In this document: piece after piece, positions 15,230 through 17,716 of the stretch
Position numbering within the stretch: the first letter of the stretch is position 1
Layout: every line of letters begins with the position of its first letter
NCBI GenBank assembly: GCA_045590215.1
Contig: JAZNQO010000007.1
Span: 1-17,716 of the forward strand
Direction: 5' to 3'
Length of the DNA: 17,716 nucleotides
DNA from: RUG563 sp045590215
GTDB taxonomy: Bacteria; Bacillota; Clostridia; Christensenellales; Aristaeellaceae
Notes under the pieces: generated by a model
What the model saw: the letters and a program-made list of their open reading frames with translations, nothing else
What the model was told of the DNA's origin: nothing
Database searches by the model: none
Program-made: the position numbers and the translations under genes

Positions 15230-15991
15230 TTACATCTTCCCTCCCCACAAGCTCAAGGCAATGCAAATGCCCACGGCCAATAGCACCGCCGTCAGCACGG
15301 CTTCGGTAATCCGGGCACTGCCGGAAACCAAGTCGCCTTTGATGGTATCCCGGATGGCGTTGGTGGTGGCAAGGCCGGACAGAAGCGGCAGAATGGCACC
15401 GCTGATGGTGGGCTCCAGATGGATAGGATAAAAGTGGTTGCAAAGCAAGGAAAGCATGGCCGTAATGAACCCGGCAAAAAGCCCCGAAAGCAGTGCAGGC
15501 ACATGGCAGTGGCTGAAAAAGGGCAACAGGCAATGCACCACTAAACCGCAAAGAAACGCAGCGGCAAAGTCTTCCGCCATTCCGCCCAGCATCACGCAGA
15601 AAAAGGCAGCACTGAGCGCACCGAAAAACACCTTCCAGATGTGCTTGGGGGTGGGGGAGGCGTTGATTTTTTGTAAGGCTGAAAGAGCTTCTTTTGCCGT
15701 TATTTCCCCGTTGGCCGCTTGCCGGGAAACGGCATTGCAGGCATCCAGCCGGGAAAGATTGGTATCACGGCTGCGTACACGAATAAGCCGGGTGAGAGCC
15801 CCTTCGCCGTCTTCTCCGGAGAGGGTGACGATCAGCCCGGTGGGCAGGGCAAGCACATCGGCGTTTTGAATGTGAAACCCCTTGCACATATGCTCCACCG
15901 TTTCTTCGGCACGATAGGTTTCGCCGCCGTTTTCCAACATGATCCTCGCAGCAAGGCACACTGCGTCCAGCATCACGTCCATTTCAGCCAT
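15230..15991 (-). CDS. Threonine/serine exporter family protein, large subunit (YjjP/ThrE N-terminal half)
   Basis: A 253-residue protein. It has a soluble N-terminal part (about 1-120) with the family motif N-G-G-E-T-Y-R-A-E-E near 21-30 and P-T-G-L-I-V-T-L near 50-57. About five membrane segments follow (120-250), including I-S-G-A-I-L-P-L-L-S-G near 195. It pairs with the next gene to make a complete ThrE-like carrier in the cytoplasmic membrane. It is the first gene of the minus-strand operon. A GGGAGG site lies about 10 bases before the ATG, and a good promoter lies just upstream at 16030-16058. The exported compound cannot be predicted from sequence. Confidence 0.88.
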   Translation of the reverse strand: MAEMDVMLDAVCLAARIMLENGGETYRAEETVEHMCKGFHIQNADVLALPTGLIVTLSGEDGEGALTRLIRVRSRDTNLSRLDACNAVSRQAANGEITAKEALSALQKINASPTPKHIWKVFFGALSAAFFCVMLGGMAEDFAAAFLCGLVVHCLLPFFSHCHVPALLSGLFAGFITAMLSLLCNHFYPIHLEPTISGAILPLLSGLATTNAIRDTIKGDLVSGSARITEAVLTAVLLAVGICIALSLWGGKM

Positions 15992-16029
15992 GAGTCAAAG
16001 GCCTCCCGATACACTTTTTATTGTTATTT

Positions 16030-16058
16030 ATCATACCATATTCATCAAAAGAAGTAAA
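16030..16058 (-). promoter_or_regulatory. Sigma-A-type extended -10 promoter for the transporter/Spo0A-like/GH42 operon
   Basis: Read on the minus strand: -35 TTTACT (16058-16053), a 17-base spacer, then -10 TATGAT (16035-16030), preceded by TG one base away as in extended -10 promoters. Transcription would start near 16023, about 30 bases before the first start codon. The region is clearly AT-rich compared with its surroundings. Confidence 0.7.
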
Positions 16059-16078
16059 GAAAAAAGGGCGTTTGGCCA

Positions 16079-16108
16079 TGCACAAAAAGGATAAAAGAAG
16101 AATATGCT
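16079..16108 (+). promoter_or_regulatory. Possible promoter for the 95-residue protein gene
   Basis: TGCACA (16079-16084) and TATGCT (16103-16108) are separated by 18 bases and lie 34 bases before the start codon. Each element is only a partial match. This would be divergent from the operon promoter next to it. Confidence 0.35.
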
Positions 16109-16141
16109 GTAGAGCGACAGCAAACTGAAAGGAGAGCAATC

Positions 16142-16429
16142 ATGAAACAGGAAAAAGGCACTGCTTCGCCCTTTGGGGACATGAGCTTTCAGGATCAGCA
16201 GGACAGATGGCGCGAATGGCGTTCCCGGCAATGGAATTTCAGGGATGCGCAGAGCGTACCGGAAGAACAGGTAAAGGAAAAAGAAATGCCGACAATGCCC
16301 AAAAGCCCGGCGCAGCCCATGCCCACCCGGCACCGGGAACTGGATAAAGTGCTTTTGCGCCATCAGGCAGCCGTGAAACGGGCAGGGGCATTCCAATTTA
16401 CAACACAAAACGATCCAGCAAATAAATGA
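16142..16429 (+). CDS. Small polar protein of unknown function
   Basis: A 95-residue protein that I do not recognise. It is highly polar, with a Trp/Arg/Gln-rich segment (about 18-34: Q-D-Q-Q-D-R-W-R-E-W-R-S-R-Q-W-N-F), a Glu/Lys patch, a Pro/Met-rich linker (about 49-62) and a basic C-terminal helix (63-81). There are no membrane segments, signal peptide or cysteines. An AAGGAGA ribosome site at 16130-16136 with good spacing supports real translation. Its 3' end overlaps the convergent TraX gene by 32 bases, and no terminator is seen between them. It could be a small adaptor or a lineage-specific protein; no function is claimed. Confidence 0.65.
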   Translation: MKQEKGTASPFGDMSFQDQQDRWREWRSRQWNFRDAQSVPEEQVKEKEMPTMPKSPAQPMPTRHRELDKVLLRHQAAVKRAGAFQFTTQNDPANK

Positions 16430-17135
16430 CCATCAGGTGCAGGGAATAGAAAGAATAGCTGAACCATTTCGGCAATTGGAAGGAAGAGGAAAGGGGCAGC
16501 AGCATCAGCGGCAGGGCACAGATGGCATAGGGCTGAATTTTGCTTACATATACTTCCGGAATCGTTCTATAATCCGTCAGGAGCATTTGCAGGGACTTGA
16601 TCATGGCATTGCCCTGCCACCAGAAAAGGCAGATGAAAATCATCACCCCTGCAATGCCCAAAGGGCTTTTGCGGAAAAGATAAAGCAGAATGAGTAAAAG
16701 CACCCCCAGCGTGCCATAATCCATCTTCACAAAATGGGAAAGCACAAGGGCGATCATAGGAGCCCAGAGATGGGAATAATATTTCTTTTCCCGGACGCCG
16801 ATGATGGCAAGCATACCGCAAAGGAGCGTAAAAAAGATGTTGAGCTCCGTGATTTCATGGTTCAGGGCCAGCATATAAAAGGGCTGGGAAATGAGGCCGC
16901 AAAGGAACACCCGCAGGGCATAGCGATACACATGCCGGCTTTTGCAAATGCCCACCACCATGCACCAACAAAACAGGGGAAAAGCCACCCTTCCGATATA
17001 GCGCAGGATGGTGACTCTTGGGAAAATAGCTGCGCCCATATGGTCAATAAACATGGTGACAAAGGCAAAGAGCTTGATCAAGGAAGTGTTTTCATTGCCG
17101 GCGGTTTGCCGGGTTTTATTCATGGCAGTATCCAT
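16398..17135 (-). CDS. TraX family membrane protein
   Basis: A 245-residue protein with about seven to eight hydrophobic segments. The N-terminal region L-I-K-L-F-A-F-V-T-M-F-I-D-H-M-G-A and then Y-I-G-R-V-A-F-P-L-F is the TraX family hallmark, followed by L-N-I-F-F-T-L-L-C-G. TraX of F plasmid acetylates the pilin N-terminus. Chromosomal homologues in Bacillota are common and probably acylate other substrates, but this is not shown. The open frame extends to 17294, but the extension crosses strong inverted repeats. The chosen ATG has AAAGGA at 17150-17145, nine bases upstream; the next ATG, at 17123, lacks a good site. No conjugation genes are nearby. Confidence 0.82.
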   Translation of the reverse strand: MDTAMNKTRQTAGNENTSLIKLFAFVTMFIDHMGAAIFPRVTILRYIGRVAFPLFCWCMVVGICKSRHVYRYALRVFLCGLISQPFYMLALNHEITELNIFFTLLCGMLAIIGVREKKYYSHLWAPMIALVLSHFVKMDYGTLGVLLLILLYLFRKSPLGIAGVMIFICLFWWQGNAMIKSLQMLLTDYRTIPEVYVSKIQPYAICALPLMLLPLSSSFQLPKWFSYSFYSLHLMVIYLLDRFVL

Positions 17136-17167
17136 CAGAATGTATCCTTTCATCATGCTGACAATAT

Positions 17168-17289
17168 TTTTCCCTCTTTTTTTCATAATCGTTTGATAGG
17201 ATGAAGCCAGAGGGAAAATCTTTCCTGTCCCGCTTCCAAACCGCTGAAAAGGTGCGGCGAGGGGCGGGACAGACGATTTTTGGATCGTC
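17168..17289. repeat. Cluster of three strong inverted repeats upstream of the TraX gene; possible structured RNA
   Basis: Three hairpin-forming repeats lie in the gap between the TraX gene and the tRNA promoter. The first is TTTTCCCTCT (17168-17177) with AGAGGGAAAA (17209-17218). The second is CTGTCCCGC (17225-17233) with GCGGGACAG (17264-17272), enclosing CCGC (17241-17244) and GCGG (17254-17257). The third is GACGAT (17272-17277) with ATCGTC (17284-17289). None is followed by a T run on either strand, so they are not intrinsic terminators. On the minus strand they would form the TraX mRNA leader. I cannot match the set to a known riboswitch class. Confidence 0.6.
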
Positions 17290-17356
17290 CTCAAGAATAA
17301 TTTGACAAAGCAGAAAAAAAACCTTCATTTTCAACGAAAAAAAGGAAAGGTATCTG

Positions 17357-17385
17357 TTGACAATGAATAGAAATTTGGGTACAAT
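17357..17385 (+). promoter_or_regulatory. Strong sigma-A promoter for tRNA-Gly and tuf
   Basis: A perfect -35 TTGACA (17357-17362) and -10 TACAAT (17380-17385) are separated by the ideal 17 bases. Transcription would start about 5-7 bases before the tRNA 5' end. This is the best promoter in the window, as expected for a tRNA and EF-Tu. Confidence 0.92.
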
Positions 17386-17396
17386 AGGAATTGCGT

Positions 17397-17470
17397 GCGG
17401 ATGTAGTTCAATGGCAGAACTTCAGCTTCCCAAGCTGACCACGTGGGTTCGATTCCCATCATCCGCTCCA
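17397..17470 (+). tRNA. tRNA-Gly (anticodon CCC)
   Basis: A complete 74-base cloverleaf with encoded CCA. The acceptor stem GCGGATG/CATCCGC is perfect (7 bp), and the D stem is GTTC/GAAC. The anticodon stem TCAGC/GCTGA closes the loop TTCCCAA, which gives anticodon CCC and reads GGG. The T arm is GTGGG-TTCGATT-CCCAT with one G-U. The loop is the same as in E. coli glycine CCC tRNA. It sits directly after the strong promoter and 123 bases before tuf. Confidence 0.96.
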
Positions 17471-17505
17471 CTTGCATGCTTGCCGTTGGACAGGCATGAA
17501 AGACC

Positions 17506-17526
17506 ACCGGCAAGGGTGCCGGTTTT
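17506..17526 (+). terminator. Terminator-like hairpin between tRNA-Gly and tuf
   Basis: ACCGGCA (17506-17512) pairs perfectly with TGCCGGT (17517-17523) around an AGGG loop and is followed by only a short T run (TTTTC). It could be a weak terminator or attenuator, or a processing structure that frees the tRNA. I find no separate promoter between it and tuf, so some read-through is needed. Confidence 0.55.
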
Positions 17527-17593
17527 CTAAGGTACAGCCCGGCGGAAAGCCCGGCATCATCAACTGTAATGTGAAAAACAGGAGGGAATCCCA

Positions 17594-17716
17594 ATGGCAA
17601 AGGAAAAATTTGTACGCAATAAGCCGCACGTAAACATTGGTACCATCGGTCACGTTGACCACGGCAAGACCACCCTGACCGCAGCCATCACCATGGTGCT
17701 GGCAGCCGGCGGCGGT
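17594..17716 (+). CDS. tuf: Elongation factor Tu, N-terminal 41 residues (partial)
   Basis: The frame runs off the window end. The first 41 residues contain N-K-P-H-V-N-I-G-T-I and the G1 loop G-H-V-D-H-G-K-T-T at 19-27, which is diagnostic of EF-Tu. EF-Tu brings aminoacyl-tRNA to the ribosome as a GTP complex. A strong GGAGGG site at 17581-17586 precedes the ATG by seven bases. A tRNA-Gly gene and its promoter lie upstream, an arrangement that recalls the tRNA-tufB operon of E. coli. The rest of the protein is outside the window. Confidence 0.97.
   Translation, partial: MAKEKFVRNKPHVNIGTIGHVDHGKTTLTAAITMVLAAGGG

Noticed and set aside
16113..16119. A Spo0A box (reverse complement TGTCGCT) upstream of the 95-residue protein
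   Set aside because: Only five of seven bases match TGTCGAA, and it lies downstream of the candidate -10, so it may well be chance.
17136..17294. A longer TraX protein starting at 17294 or 17186
   Set aside because: The extra N-terminal residues show no family similarity, run through inverted repeats and lack ribosome sites. The ATG at 17135 has one and leads straight into the family's first membrane segment.
17302..17330. A second TTGACA (17302-17307) as a tandem promoter for the tRNA
   Set aside because: No -10-like sequence occurs at 16-18 bases (the hexamer there is TCATTT); the promoter at 17357-17385 is far better.
1..17716. CRISPR arrays, insertion sequences, prophage genes or attachment sites
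   Set aside because: No regularly spaced direct repeats, transposase, integrase or phage structural genes were seen on either strand.

Overview
This window is chromosomal DNA, with moderately high GC by eye, from a member of the Bacillota. It is most likely an anaerobic Clostridia-type (or related) lineage. The support is the gene order trmFO-plsX-acpP-rnc-smc-ftsY, strong AGGAGG-type ribosome binding sites, a diverged Spo0A-type sporulation regulator domain and CCA-encoding tRNA. Genus cannot be resolved from the sequence alone. I see no insertion sequence, prophage, integrase or CRISPR array.

Bases 1-10883 (+ strand) form one long, tightly packed run of genes. It starts with the 3' end of trmFO (tRNA methylation), then plsX and acpP (phospholipid and fatty acid synthesis), rnc (RNase III), smc (chromosome organisation), ftsY (SRP receptor) and a GNAT acetyltransferase. 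It ends with a cell-wall block: an alpha/beta hydrolase, a membrane-anchored MurF-like ligase and a D-Ala-D-Ala-ligase-family enzyme. Start and stop codons overlap, abut or lie 12-21 bases apart in most cases. The exceptions are a 65-base acpP-rnc gap holding a strong hairpin and a 68-base AT-rich gap before the hydrolase. An intrinsic terminator follows the ligase. An exported YkuD-type L,D-transpeptidase then follows on the same strand. The MurF-like, Ddl-like and L,D-transpeptidase genes plausibly act on the same material: precursor stem peptide, then cross-linking.

Bases 12021-15991 (- strand) form a second operon, read right to left: a two-gene ThrE/YjjP-YjjB-type transporter, a Spo0A-like protein whose receiver domain has lost key residues, and a GH42 beta-galactosidase. 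A bidirectional terminator separates it from the L,D-transpeptidase, and a good extended -10 promoter precedes it at 16030-16058.

Bases 16142-17135 hold a small uncharacterised polar protein (+) whose 3' end overlaps a convergent TraX-family membrane protein (-). Upstream of the TraX gene lies a run of strong inverted repeats (17168-17289) with no protein explanation. The window ends with a near-consensus promoter, a tRNA-Gly(CCC) gene, a terminator-like hairpin and the first 41 codons of tuf (EF-Tu).

The most interesting points are the degenerate Spo0A paralogue placed in a transporter/glycosidase operon, the membrane MurF plus atypical Ddl pair, the Cys/His tail on the L,D-transpeptidase, the hairpin just before rnc, and the unexplained structured region at 17168-17289.
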